Positions 53,350 to 62,664 of a stretch of 64,000 nucleotides of DNA are shown piece after piece. Under the pieces are notes generated by a model, which had not been told where the DNA came from, ran no database searches, and saw only the letters and a list, made by a program, of their open reading frames with translations. Position 1 is the first letter of the stretch, and each line of letters opens with the position of its first letter. Both the position numbers and the translations under genes were made by a program. The stretch is from the NCBI RefSeq assembly GCF_025950085.1, contig NZ_JAPDDS010000003.1, positions 124,001 through 188,000 of the forward strand, read 5' to 3'. This DNA comes from Luteolibacter flavescens. GTDB lineage: Bacteria; Verrucomicrobiota; Verrucomicrobiia; Verrucomicrobiales; Akkermansiaceae.

Positions 53350-53810
53350 GTTCGGGAGGATGGCGTTTAATTTATTATTCTTAAGACACGAACTTGATAC
53401 CACCTCACCCTGAACCCTTCGAATACAAAAAATCGTCCAAATTACATTCCCTTTTTATGGGTTCCTCCTTTGCTCGAAAAGCATCGCCGCCCTTTCATGT
53501 TTACTGCTCTACGAAAGATCCGCGCATCCCTGCTTCTTGCCCAAGTGAACCCGCTTCTTGTCCACCACCCAGCCTATTCCGCTAACGCCGAACTGACCTG
53601 AACTTCGCCCACAACTCCGCTTCTGAAGTGCACGCTTGACGAGAAAGCCATCGTTTTACCCGATGGATTTTCGGAAAGTTCCGTTCACGGGCTCTTCTAA
53701 GCAGGACCCTTCCAGATGGTGATACTGCCCGACGCGAAAAAACACCGCTGCTTCATGGTGGCCGATCTAGCGACATCGAAGACCCGAAGTGACAGAGCGG
53801 ATTCCTCGGA
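53350..53810. other. Low-GC non-coding stretch
   Basis: No convincing gene on either strand. GCTTCTTGCCCA (53532) and GCTTCTTGTCCA (53553) are direct repeats 21 bases apart. CCATCG and CGATGG near 53650 can form a small hairpin. The GC content is well below the neighbouring genes. It may hold a promoter for the minus-strand orphan gene. Confidence 0.5.
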
Positions 53811-54180
53811 ATGTTGCGCTCCTGCCGCCTGAAGCTTGTCGAAGAAAATTTCCATGAGGTCATTCAATGCTTGATGACGATATCAGGCGACCTTCGCTCC
53901 GCTAAAACGATCAACCATGTAAATGATGAACGAATTCTAGAATCTTGCACCTCACGCGATGCTGGGCTTTCGAGCCAAATGGGATGCTTCGTCGGAACCA
54001 CTTGATTTCGATCGATGATCAAGCCCAGCTCGAAAAATGGGTATATATCATTGAGCAGTCTTTCCTATTGACCATCGATTCGGCTCCTCTGACGAAGCGT
54101 TCTTTGAATATAGAAATCACTGCGACGGCACCTTCGCGATCGAAGTCAAAACGGTGCGGCTATCGGCAGCCCAAATTCGC
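53811..54180 (+). pseudogene. Probable decayed gene with frameshifts
   Basis: Protein-like runs lie in all three plus-strand frames: KLVEENFHEVIQCLMTISGD then INHVNDERILES (from 53811); MLGFRAKWDASSEPLDFDR (53959); SIDDQAQLEKWVYIIEQSFL then LTID (about 54008-54085); and HRFGSSDEAFFEYRNHCDGT then FAIEVKTVRLSA (to about 54170). The last and the 53959 piece are in one frame, interrupted by stops, while the middle piece is in another. This is what a gene with two compensating frameshifts would look like. I do not recognise the parent family. Confidence 0.4.
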
Positions 54181-55818
54181 TCACCCCAGCCACTCCAGGA
54201 TCGCCCCGGCTGTCTTTTCGGAGATGCCGGGGATGGCGGCGATGTCCTTGATGCTGGCTTTGCGGATGCGGTCAACGCTGCCGAATTTATGCAGCAGCGC
54301 CTGCTTCTTCTTCGGCGAGACGGCGGGGCAGTCGTCGAGCAGGCTTTCCTTCATCCGGCGGCGGTAGAGCAGGGCATTGTAGCCGTTGGCGAAGCGGTGG
54401 GCCTCGTCGCGGATGCGCTGGAGGAGCTTCAGCGCGCCGCGGTCGTGCGGGATCAGCAGCGGGTCGCTCTCGCCGGGGAAGAAGACTTCCTCGCGCTGCT
54501 TGGCGAGGCCGATGATGGGCAGATCATGCAGCCCGAGCTGCTGCAGCTCACGGGTGGCCGAGGAGAGCTGGCCCTTGCCGCCGTCCACGATGACTAGGTC
54601 GGGCAGGACGATCTTTGCCCGGCCTTCCTTCGCCAGCCGGCGCTGGATTTCCACCGGGTCCTCCTGCGACTCGGCGAGGTCGGGATTCGCCGAGAAATTC
54701 TCGCCGAGGATGCGCGAGTAGCGGCGGCGGATGACCTCGGCCATCGACGCGAAGTCATCCTGCCCCTGCACCGTGCGGATGCGGTAGCGGCGGTAGTTCT
54801 GGTTGTCCGGCTTGCCCTCGGTGAAGCGGACCATCGAGGCCACGATGTGATTCGACGAGACGTTCGAAATGTCGAAGCACTCCATCACCCGCGGCGGCCC
54901 CTGCAGGCCCAGCGCCTCGCCGAGATCGGCCAGGTCCTCCGTCGGCTTCACGGTCGTCGGCACGCCGCGCCCCCGGGTGAATTGCCGGGTCGGATTCAGC
55001 GTCTTCCTGAGATTGTCCACCACGTCGCGGAGCAGCGCCGCCTTCTCGAAGTCGAGGCGCTCGGCGGCCTTCACCATGTCTGCCTCCAGATCCGAGAAGA
55101 TCTCGCGGCGGCCCCTGCCCTCCAGCACCTGGCAGGCGTCGTCGATGCGGGCGAGGTAGGCGTCCCGGGTGATCCGCAGGATGCAGGGCGCGGAGCAGTT
55201 CCGGATGATGTCGGCGTTGCAGTGCTTGTAGTCGTTCTCCCCGGGATTGAGCGGGCGGCAGGCGCGCAGGCCGAATTTCCGGTTCAGCCAGGAAATCGTC
55301 GCCCGCAGCGCCCCCGAATGGGCGAAGGGGCCGAAGTACCGCGCCCCGTCGTCCTTCTTCATCCGCGTCAGCACGAAGCGCGGCCACGGCTCGGACGGCT
55401 GGATCTTCACCAGCAGGAAGCGCTTGTCGTCTCGGAAGGCGACATTGTAGCGCGGGCGGTAGTCCTTGATCAGCTTTCCTTCCAGCAGCAGCGACTCGGC
55501 CTCGTTGCGGACGGTGTGGAATTCGAAGTCCGCGATGGTGTCGATCAGCGCGCGGGTCTTCAGGTCGGCGCGGGTTTTCCGCGACGCGAGGAAATATGAG
55601 GACATCCGCTTCCGTAGATCGCGCGCCTTCCCGACGTAGATGATCGAGCCGAGGCGGTCCTTCATCAGGTACACGCCCGGCTGGTGGGGAACCTCCCGTA
55701 ATTTTTCCTTCAATCCCGCGGCTGCCACTCCCCGAAATGGACAACCGTCCCGCGAATTCCGCAACCGCCAATCCGGGCCGCCGTGCTTGCGTCCCGGGGG
55801 TAGCCCGTTAAGCTCCAC
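54181..55818 (-). CDS. uvrC: Excinuclease ABC subunit C
   Basis: 545 residues. GIY-YIG nuclease domain at about 38-130 (HQPGVYLMKDRLGSIIYVGK), UVR motif around DMVKAAERLDFEKAALLRDV, the RNase H-like 5' nuclease with RVMECFDISNVSSNHIVASM, and a C-terminal helix-hairpin-helix pair (FGSVDRIRKASIKDIAAIPG). UvrC makes both cuts in nucleotide excision repair. The first 30 residues look unlike the family; a GTG at 55728 could be the true start. It is divergent from exbB by eight bases. Confidence 0.95.
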   Translation of the reverse strand: MELNGLPPGRKHGGPDWRLRNSRDGCPFRGVAAAGLKEKLREVPHQPGVYLMKDRLGSIIYVGKARDLRKRMSSYFLASRKTRADLKTRALIDTIADFEFHTVRNEAESLLLEGKLIKDYRPRYNVAFRDDKRFLLVKIQPSEPWPRFVLTRMKKDDGARYFGPFAHSGALRATISWLNRKFGLRACRPLNPGENDYKHCNADIIRNCSAPCILRITRDAYLARIDDACQVLEGRGRREIFSDLEADMVKAAERLDFEKAALLRDVVDNLRKTLNPTRQFTRGRGVPTTVKPTEDLADLGEALGLQGPPRVMECFDISNVSSNHIVASMVRFTEGKPDNQNYRRYRIRTVQGQDDFASMAEVIRRRYSRILGENFSANPDLAESQEDPVEIQRRLAKEGRAKIVLPDLVIVDGGKGQLSSATRELQQLGLHDLPIIGLAKQREEVFFPGESDPLLIPHDRGALKLLQRIRDEAHRFANGYNALLYRRRMKESLLDDCPAVSPKKKQALLHKFGSVDRIRKASIKDIAAIPGISEKTAGAILEWLG

Positions 55819-55826
55819 AAACTTTC

Positions 55827-56684
55827 ATGATCCGGCACACGAAGATTCTCCCGGCAATCCTGCTTGCCATGGCCGCCTCACCGGCATGGGCGCAGGAGGC
55901 GCCCGCCGCTCCTCAGCAGCAACAGCAGATGGATTTCATGGAGATCTTCAAGGCGGGCGGCGCCATGATGCCCGCGCTGGCCGTGCTCTCGGTGCTGACC
56001 GTGGTGCTCATCCTGCTCTACCTGATGATCCTGCGGCGGAATGCCGTGGTGAGCGACCGCTTCATGAACCAGGCTGAGGCGCTGATCCGCCGGAATGACT
56101 TCCTCGGCCTCATCAGCTACTGCAAGCGGCGGAACGAGTGCATCTCCCAGATCACGGAGCGGGCGCTGGAATTCATGACGCGGAACAGCGGCGCGCTCTT
56201 CTCCGAAGTCCGCGACGTGGCGGAGGCGGAGGGCTCGCGGCAGGCCAGCATGCTCACCACGCGGGTGTCCTACCTCGCGGACATCGGTGCCATTGCCCCC
56301 ATGGTCGGCCTGCTCGGCACGGTCATCGGGATGATCAAGTCCTTCATCCAGGTCTCGGATGGCGGCTTCCAGGGTGCGCGGCAGATCGCCTTCGCGGGCG
56401 GTGTCTCGGAGGCGCTCATCGCCACGGCGGCCGGCCTCGGCATCGCCCTGCCAGCGCTCGTTTTCTACGCCTACTTCCGCGGAAAGGTGCAGAAGCTCAT
56501 TTCCGATCTGGAAGGCGCGGCCACCCACCTCATGGCCATCCTGCGCGCCCAGGTGGACCGGCACAATACCTCCTCGGGCGGCCATGGCCACGGACACCCT
56601 TCCCTGCGCGCGCCGCGCGAGGAATACGCGATGCCCGCGCAATCGCCGCTGCACGATGACCGCCCGGACCTCCACGGCATCTGA
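55827..56684 (+). CDS. exbB: MotA/TolQ/ExbB proton-channel protein
   Basis: 285 residues. A signal peptide (about 1-22, MIRHTKILPAILLAMAASPA) is followed by three transmembrane helices: about 50-70, 155-180 and 195-220. The conserved region LADIGAIAPMVGLLGTVIGM and IATAAGLGIALPALVFYAYF is the proton-channel signature. Such proteins use proton flow to drive TonB or TolA. It is followed by exbD (18-base gap) and a TPR gene. Confidence 0.93.
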   Translation: MIRHTKILPAILLAMAASPAWAQEAPAAPQQQQQMDFMEIFKAGGAMMPALAVLSVLTVVLILLYLMILRRNAVVSDRFMNQAEALIRRNDFLGLISYCKRRNECISQITERALEFMTRNSGALFSEVRDVAEAEGSRQASMLTTRVSYLADIGAIAPMVGLLGTVIGMIKSFIQVSDGGFQGARQIAFAGGVSEALIATAAGLGIALPALVFYAYFRGKVQKLISDLEGAATHLMAILRAQVDRHNTSSGGHGHGHPSLRAPREEYAMPAQSPLHDDRPDLHGI

Positions 56685-56702
56685 CCCGACTCCCGCGCGC
56701 CG

Positions 56703-57119
56703 ATGAAATTCCGCAATCACAAGATGGCCCCGGCCGAGCTGCAGCTCGCGCCGATGCTGGATGTCGTCTTCCAGTTGCTGATCTTCTTCCTGGTGAGCTT
56801 CGAGTTCCAGCGGTCGGAATATGACATGAAGGTCTCCGTCCCCAGCGCCCAGGAGGGTGCGGACCCGAAGCGGGCGCTCGGCGAGATCATCGTGAACGTC
56901 CAGGCCTCCGGCGAGGTGACCGTGGAAGGCCAGACGATGACCCAGGTGCAGCTCCGCGAGAAGCTCTCGGCCATCGCCGCCCTCCACAAAAACCAGCCCA
57001 TCCGGCTGCGGGGCGACGCGAATGCCACCTACCAGACCATCGTGGAGGTCATCGACACCTGCCAGAAGGCCGGCATCTGGAACATCTCCTTCGCCACCCA
57101 GCGGAGATCCGAGCAGTAA
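56703..57119 (+). CDS. exbD: ExbD/TolR-family biopolymer transport protein
   Basis: 138 residues. One transmembrane helix with the essential aspartate: LQLAPMLDVVFQLLIFFLVS. The periplasmic part has the ExbD fold (KVSVPSAQEGADPKRALGEI, then IIVNVQASGEVTVEGQ). It forms the proton-driven motor with the upstream ExbB. No TonB gene is adjacent; it may power the TonB receptor at 23.8 kb or others elsewhere in the genome. Confidence 0.93.
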   Translation: MKFRNHKMAPAELQLAPMLDVVFQLLIFFLVSFEFQRSEYDMKVSVPSAQEGADPKRALGEIIVNVQASGEVTVEGQTMTQVQLREKLSAIAALHKNQPIRLRGDANATYQTIVEVIDTCQKAGIWNISFATQRRSEQ

Positions 57120-57179
57120 CGGTGACAGCGGCGATTTCCGGGTGAAAACCCCGCCTTGGCAAAGGACGTAAAGAGCGCG

Positions 57180-59582
57180 ATGCTCCGCGCCGTGGTGACC
57201 ATCCGAACCGTCCTCTGCCTGCTCGCCTCAGGCACCGTGCTAGCCCAGGAGCCTCCTCCCCGTGCGGAGCCGGTGGACCCAGCCCTGCGCGCCGATCCCG
57301 GCCAGGACTTCTACCAGCACGGGCGGAATCTCTACGAGGCGGCCAAGCAGATCAACGATCTGGACCAGCGGATCGCGGGCTTCGAGCGGGCCATCGACGT
57401 CTTTTCGCGATACCTGAACCAATTCCCGAACCACCCGAACTCCGAAGCCGCGCTCTGGTATCTGGGCGACAGCTACTACAAGAGCGGCCGGGTGGACGAC
57501 GCGAAGCGCTGCTACAACAACCTGCTGCGTAACAACCCGAAGGGCAAATACGCCTCGGCGGCCGCCTTCATGCTGGCGGTGGATCATTTCAACAACCGCC
57601 AGTATGCTCTGGCCGCCCCGCTTTTCGAGCGGATGGCCGCCTCGGCCCAGACGGCCCCCGAGCGCCAGCGCGCGCTCTTCCACGCGGGATTTTCCTACGA
57701 GCTCCACGGTCGCACGCGCGATGCGATGGACTACTATCGCAAGGTCATCGACGACGCGGACAAGCCGAACGCCTTCCTCGAGAAGAGCCAGCTCTACCTC
57801 GGCCGCCTGCTTTCCCGCGCGGAGAAGCTGGATGAAGCGCTGCCGCTGCTCGACAAGGTCGTGATGTCCCGCAGCACGCCCGACCTGCGCGGGCCTGCCG
57901 CGATCGAGGCCGGCGCGATCGCCGCGAAGCAGGGAAATGCCGAGCTTTCCGACAAATACCTCAAGCTGGTGCTGAATACCGCGGGATTCGAGGAGTATCG
58001 CCCGGATGCCCAGATCGCGATGATGAAGACGCGGTTTGACCGGAAGCAGTATTCGGAGGTCGTCCAGATCTTCCGCCAGAGCGCCGAGAAGGCGCAGGGC
58101 GAGCAGGAGGCGCTGCGGCTGATGATCGCCGCACGCTCCTACATGCAGATGGAGAAGAACGTGGAGGCGCTGGAGCTTTTCCGCGAGGTGGAGAAAATGA
58201 TGCTGCCGAACAACAGCTTCGCCTTCGAGGCGAACTACCTGCGGCTGCTCTGCTTCTACCGCATCGAGGGCCGCCACGTGCCGGAGCAGGTGGACGCCTT
58301 CCTCCAGCTCTATCGGAAGAACCGCCCGCGCGACCCGAAGATCCACACGGCGCTGCTCATGAAGGCGGAGACGCTGATGAGCGACAAGAAGCCGGACGAG
58401 GCGGCGAAGGTTTACAATGAGATCGAGGCCAGCCTGCTCTCGAAGGAGAACCGCAAGGGCTACCTTTTCAACCGGGCGAGCTGCCAGCTTCTCTCAGAGG
58501 ATCCGCAGGGTGCCATCCGCTCGCTCAGCGAATTCATCGACAACTACCCGGACGACAAGCGCTCGGCCTCGGCACGCCTCCAGCGCGCCGGTGCCTACCG
58601 TGATTCGGGTGAGCCGACCAAGGCGCTCGCGGATTACGACAAGCTGCGCGGGCAGGAGACCGAGCCGGAATTCCGCGCGCTGGCCATGCTGGAGTCCGCG
58701 GACATCTGCAAGCAGGAGAACAAGCTGGAGGAGATGATCACCCGCTACCGGGCCTTCCTCGAGGCTTTCCCGAGATCCACCGAGGCCCGCAAGGCGAAGG
58801 CGAACTACTGGCTGGCGTGGGGCTTGGTGAAGACCAACAAGGTGAAGGACGCCATCGCCCCGGCGGAGGCGGCCCGCAAACTGGACGCAAAGATTTACGG
58901 CAAGAACGCGGGCACCCTGCTCGCGCTGGCGAACTGGACGCTGCAGAATCCCGACGCCGTCTGCACCGAGGTGGACCGCGCGATCGAGGAAAGCAACGTC
59001 GCCTCGCTGCCGGACCAACTGATCTCATGGGCAGCCATGCAGGCATTCAGCTCGAATCGCTTCGACCAGGCCGCGCGCTTCTACTCGCTGGTGTCCGACG
59101 CGGAGAACCCGCGCGCCACGCCGAAGGAAGTCTGGCGCAACTACGGCAAGGCATTGCTCGCCGCCGGCAAGGCGGAAGCCGCCCTGCCCGCGATCAACAA
59201 CGCACTGGAACTCGAAGAGAACGAGGGCTGGAAGACCGACGGCCTCCTCGACAAGGCCAATGCCCTGCTCGCCCTGAACCGCCTCGACGAGGCCCTGAAG
59301 GTGGCGGAGGAATGCCAGGTGATGCGCCCGCAGGGACGCGTCAATGCCGGCATCCGCATCACCAAGGGGGACATCCTCATGAAGAAGAACAGCCCCTCGG
59401 AAGCGGTGAACGAATACGTCGCCGTGGTGGTCTTCCTCGCCGATGAGGACCGCCTGCTGAAGCCCGAGGTGCTCTGGAAGCTGGAGCAGGCGCTCAAGAA
59501 GAAGGGCGACAATGTCGATGCGGACAAATACCGCGCCGAACGCGAGCGGAAGTATCCCGACTGGAAGCCCGCGAGCGCCTAA
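57180..59582 (+). CDS. Long exported TPR protein of the exbB-exbD operon
   Basis: 800 residues from the ATG at 57180; a TTG at 57156 would extend it by eight. A signal peptide spans about 1-23. The mature protein is a long TPR superhelix, with about 18 repeats such as NSEAALWYLGDSYYKSGRVD and AIRSLSEFIDNYPDDKRSAS. It lies 60 bases after exbD. TPR partners of ExbB/ExbD are seen in several phyla and may bind the motor or the cell wall. Its role is not known. Confidence 0.85.
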   Translation: MLRAVVTIRTVLCLLASGTVLAQEPPPRAEPVDPALRADPGQDFYQHGRNLYEAAKQINDLDQRIAGFERAIDVFSRYLNQFPNHPNSEAALWYLGDSYYKSGRVDDAKRCYNNLLRNNPKGKYASAAAFMLAVDHFNNRQYALAAPLFERMAASAQTAPERQRALFHAGFSYELHGRTRDAMDYYRKVIDDADKPNAFLEKSQLYLGRLLSRAEKLDEALPLLDKVVMSRSTPDLRGPAAIEAGAIAAKQGNAELSDKYLKLVLNTAGFEEYRPDAQIAMMKTRFDRKQYSEVVQIFRQSAEKAQGEQEALRLMIAARSYMQMEKNVEALELFREVEKMMLPNNSFAFEANYLRLLCFYRIEGRHVPEQVDAFLQLYRKNRPRDPKIHTALLMKAETLMSDKKPDEAAKVYNEIEASLLSKENRKGYLFNRASCQLLSEDPQGAIRSLSEFIDNYPDDKRSASARLQRAGAYRDSGEPTKALADYDKLRGQETEPEFRALAMLESADICKQENKLEEMITRYRAFLEAFPRSTEARKAKANYWLAWGLVKTNKVKDAIAPAEAARKLDAKIYGKNAGTLLALANWTLQNPDAVCTEVDRAIEESNVASLPDQLISWAAMQAFSSNRFDQAARFYSLVSDAENPRATPKEVWRNYGKALLAAGKAEAALPAINNALELEENEGWKTDGLLDKANALLALNRLDEALKVAEECQVMRPQGRVNAGIRITKGDILMKKNSPSEAVNEYVAVVVFLADEDRLLKPEVLWKLEQALKKKGDNVDADKYRAERERKYPDWKPASA

Positions 59583-59613
59583 GCCGCCCCGGCAACAACC
59601 ACGAAGAATCCGA

Positions 59614-59645
59614 AGGCCCGCCACTTTCCCGGCGGGCCCTTTCGC
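59614..59645 (+). terminator. Rho-independent-type terminator after the TPR gene
   Basis: GGCCCGCC (59615-59622) pairs with GGCGGGCC (59631-59638) around an eight-base loop, followed by CTTTC. The T-run is short, so it may be moderate in strength. Confidence 0.65.
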
Positions 59646-59758
59646 GTTCTGAGGCCGCGCGGGAAAATCCGCGGCAGCGACGCCACGGACCGTTTCAAGC
59701 TTGTCAGTTAGAGGGGATGATCCAAGTTACTAGTTGAACCCATACGCGTACATCTCCC

Positions 59759-61819
59759 ATGCAGCGCTTTCTAACTGACTACGGCATCGCCACCTCCCTA
59801 ACCCTCGGTGCCGTCGGATTGGCCGGGGCCATTCACCTGATACGGATGGTGAATTCCAGCGATGCGGGGAACGACCGCATGACGGAGATCGCCGGGGCGG
59901 TGCAAGCGGGCGCCAAGGCCTACCTGCACCGGCAGCTCGTCACCGTTTCCATCATCGCGACGATCCTGTTCTTCGCCATCGGCTTCCTTCGCGACTGGCC
60001 CACTGCCGCCGGATTCGTGCTCGGGGCGGTGTGCTCGCTGGCCGCCGGATACATCGGCATGATGATCGCGGTCCGCGCCAATGTCCGCACGGCACAGGCG
60101 GCCTCGGTCAGCCCGCATTCCGCGCTGCGTGTGGCCTTCAATGGCGGAGCCGTGACCGGCCTGCTGGTGGTGGCGCTGGGGCTGCTCTCGGTGGGCTTTT
60201 TCTTCCGGGCGGTGGAGGAATACAGCGGAGATACGAGGGTGGCGATCAACTCGCTCGTAGGCCTGGCCCTGGGCAGCTCGCTCATCAGTGTCTTCGCCCG
60301 CCTCGGCGGAGGGATCTATACGAAAGCCGCGGACGTCGGCGCGGATCTCGTGGGAAAGATCGAGCAGAATCTCCAGGAGGATGACCCGCGGAATCCGGCC
60401 ACCATCGCGGACAACGTCGGTGACAATGTCGGCGACTGCGCGGGCATGGCGGCAGACGTTTTCGAAACCTACGCCGTGAGTTTGATCGGTGCCGTGCTGG
60501 TGGGATTCCTGACCGCCGGTGCCGATGCGAGGGAGGTTCTCATCTATCCCTTCGTCATCTGTGGCGTCTCGATCATCGGGGCCCTGCTGGGCATCGGCTT
60601 CGTCAATTTCACGCGCCTCTCCCCCACCCGCGCGCTCGTGGGCGGCGTGGTCATCAGCGGGGTGGTTTCCGCAGCGCTCCTCAAGCCGGTCACGAGCTCG
60701 ATGTTCCCGCAGGCCATCGATTTCTCCGGCAAGCTGGTCGGTGCTTCCGAGCTCTTCAATTGCGTGCTGATCGGCATCGCCATGACTTTCGCCGCGGTGG
60801 TCATCACGAACTACTTCACCTCCACCGCGCATCGCCCCGTCCGGAGGATCGCCGAGGCATGCAATACGGGGCACGCGACGAATATCATCGCGGGGATCAG
60901 CACCGGCCACCACGCCACCGTGCTGCCGGTGCTGTGCATCGCGGGCTCCATCTGGATGTGCTACTCGGAGGCAGGGCTCTACGGCATCGCGATCGCCGTG
61001 GTCAGCATGCTCAGCCTGTCCGGCATCATCATCTCGCTCGATGCCTTCGGCCCCATCACGGACAATGCCGGAGGCATCGCCGTGATGAGCGGGCTCGACC
61101 CATCCGTCCGCAAGATCACCGACGAACTCGATGCCGTCGGCAACACGATGAAGGCCGTGACCAAGGGCTACGCCATCGCCTCCGCGGGACTCGCCGCGAT
61201 GGTGCTCTTCGGCTCCTACGTCGAGGAGTTGAAAGCTCACCTGCACCAAAACTTCGTCTTCGACCTGATGGACCCGCGCGTTATGATCGGGCTCTTCATC
61301 GGCGGCCTGCTCCCCTACTCCTTCACCGCCTACGCGATGGACGCAGTGGGCAGTGCGGCGGGGGCCGTGGTGCGGGAGGTCCGCCGACAGATCGAAGCCT
61401 TCCCGGGAATTCTCACTGGCCAGGAAACACCCGACTACCGGCAGTGCGTGGATATTGTCACAAAGGCCGCGCTGCGCCAGATGATCATGCCCGCGCTGCT
61501 GCCGCTGATCTTCGTGGTGGGTGTCGCATTGATCCCGGAGCACGGGCTGTATCTCCTCGGCGGGGTGCTGGTGGGAACCATTGTCACCGGGCTCTTCATC
61601 GGCATCGCGATGACTTCCTCCGGCGGGGCGTGGGACAATGCGAAGAAATTCGTGGAAGACGGCAACCACGGCGGCAAGGGCTCGCCCGCCCACGCGGCCA
61701 GCGTAACGGGTGACACCGTGGGCGATCCCTACAAGGATACCGCAGGCCCGGCGGTGAATCCGATGATCAAGGTGGTGAATATCCTCGCGATCCTCCTTAT
61801 CCCGATTCTTTTCCGCTGA
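59759..61819 (+). CDS. hppA: Membrane proton-translocating pyrophosphatase, K+-independent type
   Basis: 686 residues, about sixteen transmembrane helices. The pyrophosphate-binding loops are intact: [20 protein letters not shown] then [20 protein letters not shown], and [17 protein letters not shown] with [14 protein letters not shown]. The K+-dependence site reads [13 protein letters not shown], with lysine (K465) instead of the alanine of the K+-dependent enzymes, so it should be K+-independent and pump H+. It lies upstream of a kdp locus but in its own transcription unit. Confidence 0.93.
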   Translation: MQRFLTDYGIATSLTLGAVGLAGAIHLIRMVNSSDAGNDRMTEIAGAVQAGAKAYLHRQLVTVSIIATILFFAIGFLRDWPTAAGFVLGAVCSLAAGYIGMMIAVRANVRTAQAASVSPHSALRVAFNGGAVTGLLVVALGLLSVGFFFRAVEEYSGDTRVAINSLVGLALGSSLISVFARLGGGIYTKAADVGADLVGKIEQNLQEDDPRNPATIADNVGDNVGDCAGMAADVFETYAVSLIGAVLVGFLTAGADAREVLIYPFVICGVSIIGALLGIGFVNFTRLSPTRALVGGVVISGVVSAALLKPVTSSMFPQAIDFSGKLVGASELFNCVLIGIAMTFAAVVITNYFTSTAHRPVRRIAEACNTGHATNIIAGISTGHHATVLPVLCIAGSIWMCYSEAGLYGIAIAVVSMLSLSGIIISLDAFGPITDNAGGIAVMSGLDPSVRKITDELDAVGNTMKAVTKGYAIASAGLAAMVLFGSYVEELKAHLHQNFVFDLMDPRVMIGLFIGGLLPYSFTAYAMDAVGSAAGAVVREVRRQIEAFPGILTGQETPDYRQCVDIVTKAALRQMIMPALLPLIFVVGVALIPEHGLYLLGGVLVGTIVTGLFIGIAMTSSGGAWDNAKKFVEDGNHGGKGSPAHAASVTGDTVGDPYKDTAGPAVNPMIKVVNILAILLIPILFR

Positions 61820-61910
61820 CACGCTAAAGACGAAATCAGGGCACCGGATCTGCTCATCCCTGCTTGCCGAGCCCCCGCTGGTCCGGTCTGCTTGCCGAGT
61901 CGCCCCCTGC

Positions 61911-62360
61911 ATGCCCAGCCGATCCTCCGCCGAATCCGTCTCCCGCTCCCGCTCGATCCATGACAAGCGGCCGTTCCGGGTCGCCATGCTTTTTGCGCTG
62001 GTGCATTACCTTTGCCTCATCGCTTTCCTCACCTGCGGGGCGATCATGCTGCTGCACCCGCACCCCATGACGATGGTGCGGCCTCTGATCGCCTCGGCCA
62101 TCGCTGTCGCGGTGAGCTGGCTGGCCTCCTTCCTCCGCAGGCGCACGGCCCGCTGCCCGCTCTGCAAGGGCTCGTCGCTGCTCGACACCGGAGCGTCCAA
62201 GCACGCGAAGGCGTTGCGGATTCCGCCGCTCAATTACGGCACCACCGCGGTGCTCAGCCTGCTTTTTCTCACCCGCTTCCGCTGCATGTACTGCGGGACG
62301 CCGTACGACCTGATGAAACGCTCCGCCGTGGAGCGCAGGCGCGATCAGTTCGGCCGCTGA
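61911..62360 (+). CDS. Zinc-ribbon-like membrane protein
   Basis: 149 residues. Two transmembrane helices (about 24-46 and 55-72) are followed by a CPLC pair (ARCPLCKGSSLLDTG), a hydrophobic stretch and a CMYC pair (FRCMYCGTPYDLM). The two Cys-x-x-Cys pairs would form a zinc ribbon on one side of the membrane. I do not know its function. It lies between hppA and the kdp genes, 92 bases after hppA. Confidence 0.68.
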   Translation: MPSRSSAESVSRSRSIHDKRPFRVAMLFALVHYLCLIAFLTCGAIMLLHPHPMTMVRPLIASAIAVAVSWLASFLRRRTARCPLCKGSSLLDTGASKHAKALRIPPLNYGTTAVLSLLFLTRFRCMYCGTPYDLMKRSAVERRRDQFGR

Positions 62361-62406
62361 TTCGCGGGCCGGATGAATGACAGGCGAATCAGGGCCCGCG
62401 TGCGGC

Positions 62407-62423
62407 CTTGATACTTTCTTGAT
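62407..62423 (+). promoter_or_regulatory. CTTGAT direct repeat, candidate KdpE site upstream of kdp
   Basis: CTTGAT occurs at 62407-62412 and at 62418-62423, exactly 11 bases apart. The surrounding TTGATACTTTCTTGATGCC resembles the E. coli KdpE box (TTTATACTTTTTTTACACC) as I remember it. The site is 58 bases upstream of the first kdp-linked peptide, as expected for control of the kdp operon by an OmpR-family regulator. KdpE is not in the window. Confidence 0.5.
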
Positions 62424-62480
62424 GCCTCCCGCCGGGACTTTGACTCCCCGGATCTGGGATCCGTGGGATCATGGCTGCGT

Positions 62481-62564
62481 ATGAACGACGCCATCTACCT
62501 CGGCATGGCCGGGGGCTTCTTCGCCCTGGCCTTCCTCTACGCGAACTTCTGCGAACGCCTCTGA
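62481..62564 (+). CDS. 27-residue membrane peptide upstream of kdpF
   Basis: ATG 62481 to TGA 62564 encodes MNDAIYLGMAGGFFALAFLY followed by ANFCERL, one transmembrane helix with a charged ERL end. Similar tiny proteins with an xxxERL end lie before kdpF in several bacterial kdp operons, as far as I recall. It starts four bases before the kdpF ATG, which points to coupling. Its role is unknown; it may help assemble the KdpFABC complex. Confidence 0.6.
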   Translation: MNDAIYLGMAGGFFALAFLYANFCERL

Positions 62565-62568
62565 TCCC

Positions 62569-62652
62569 ATGGAAACCATCGTCACCGGCGTCATCGCCAT
62601 CGCCCTGCTCGCCTATCTCTTCACGGCCATGATCCGGCCGGAAAAATTCTAA
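62569..62652 (+). CDS. kdpF: KdpF-like potassium ATPase peptide
   Basis: 27 residues: METIVTGVIAIALLAYLFTA then MIRPEKF, a single transmembrane helix ending in RPEKF, as in KdpF. KdpF binds between KdpA and KdpB in the membrane. It lies 12 bases before kdpA, the order kdpF-kdpA of the standard operon. Confidence 0.85.
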   Translation: METIVTGVIAIALLAYLFTAMIRPEKF

Positions 62653-62664
62653 CACCCGGTCATC

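Noticed and set aside
59798-61987. 729-residue minus-strand frame opposite hppA
   Set aside because: It is the antisense shadow of a clear pyrophosphatase gene; high GC gives long stop-free frames, and its composition is His/Asp/Arg-rich with no domain.
62361-62480. c-di-AMP or other riboswitch before kdp
   Set aside because: The gap is only 120 bases and no known riboswitch core is visible; the direct repeat is a better explanation.
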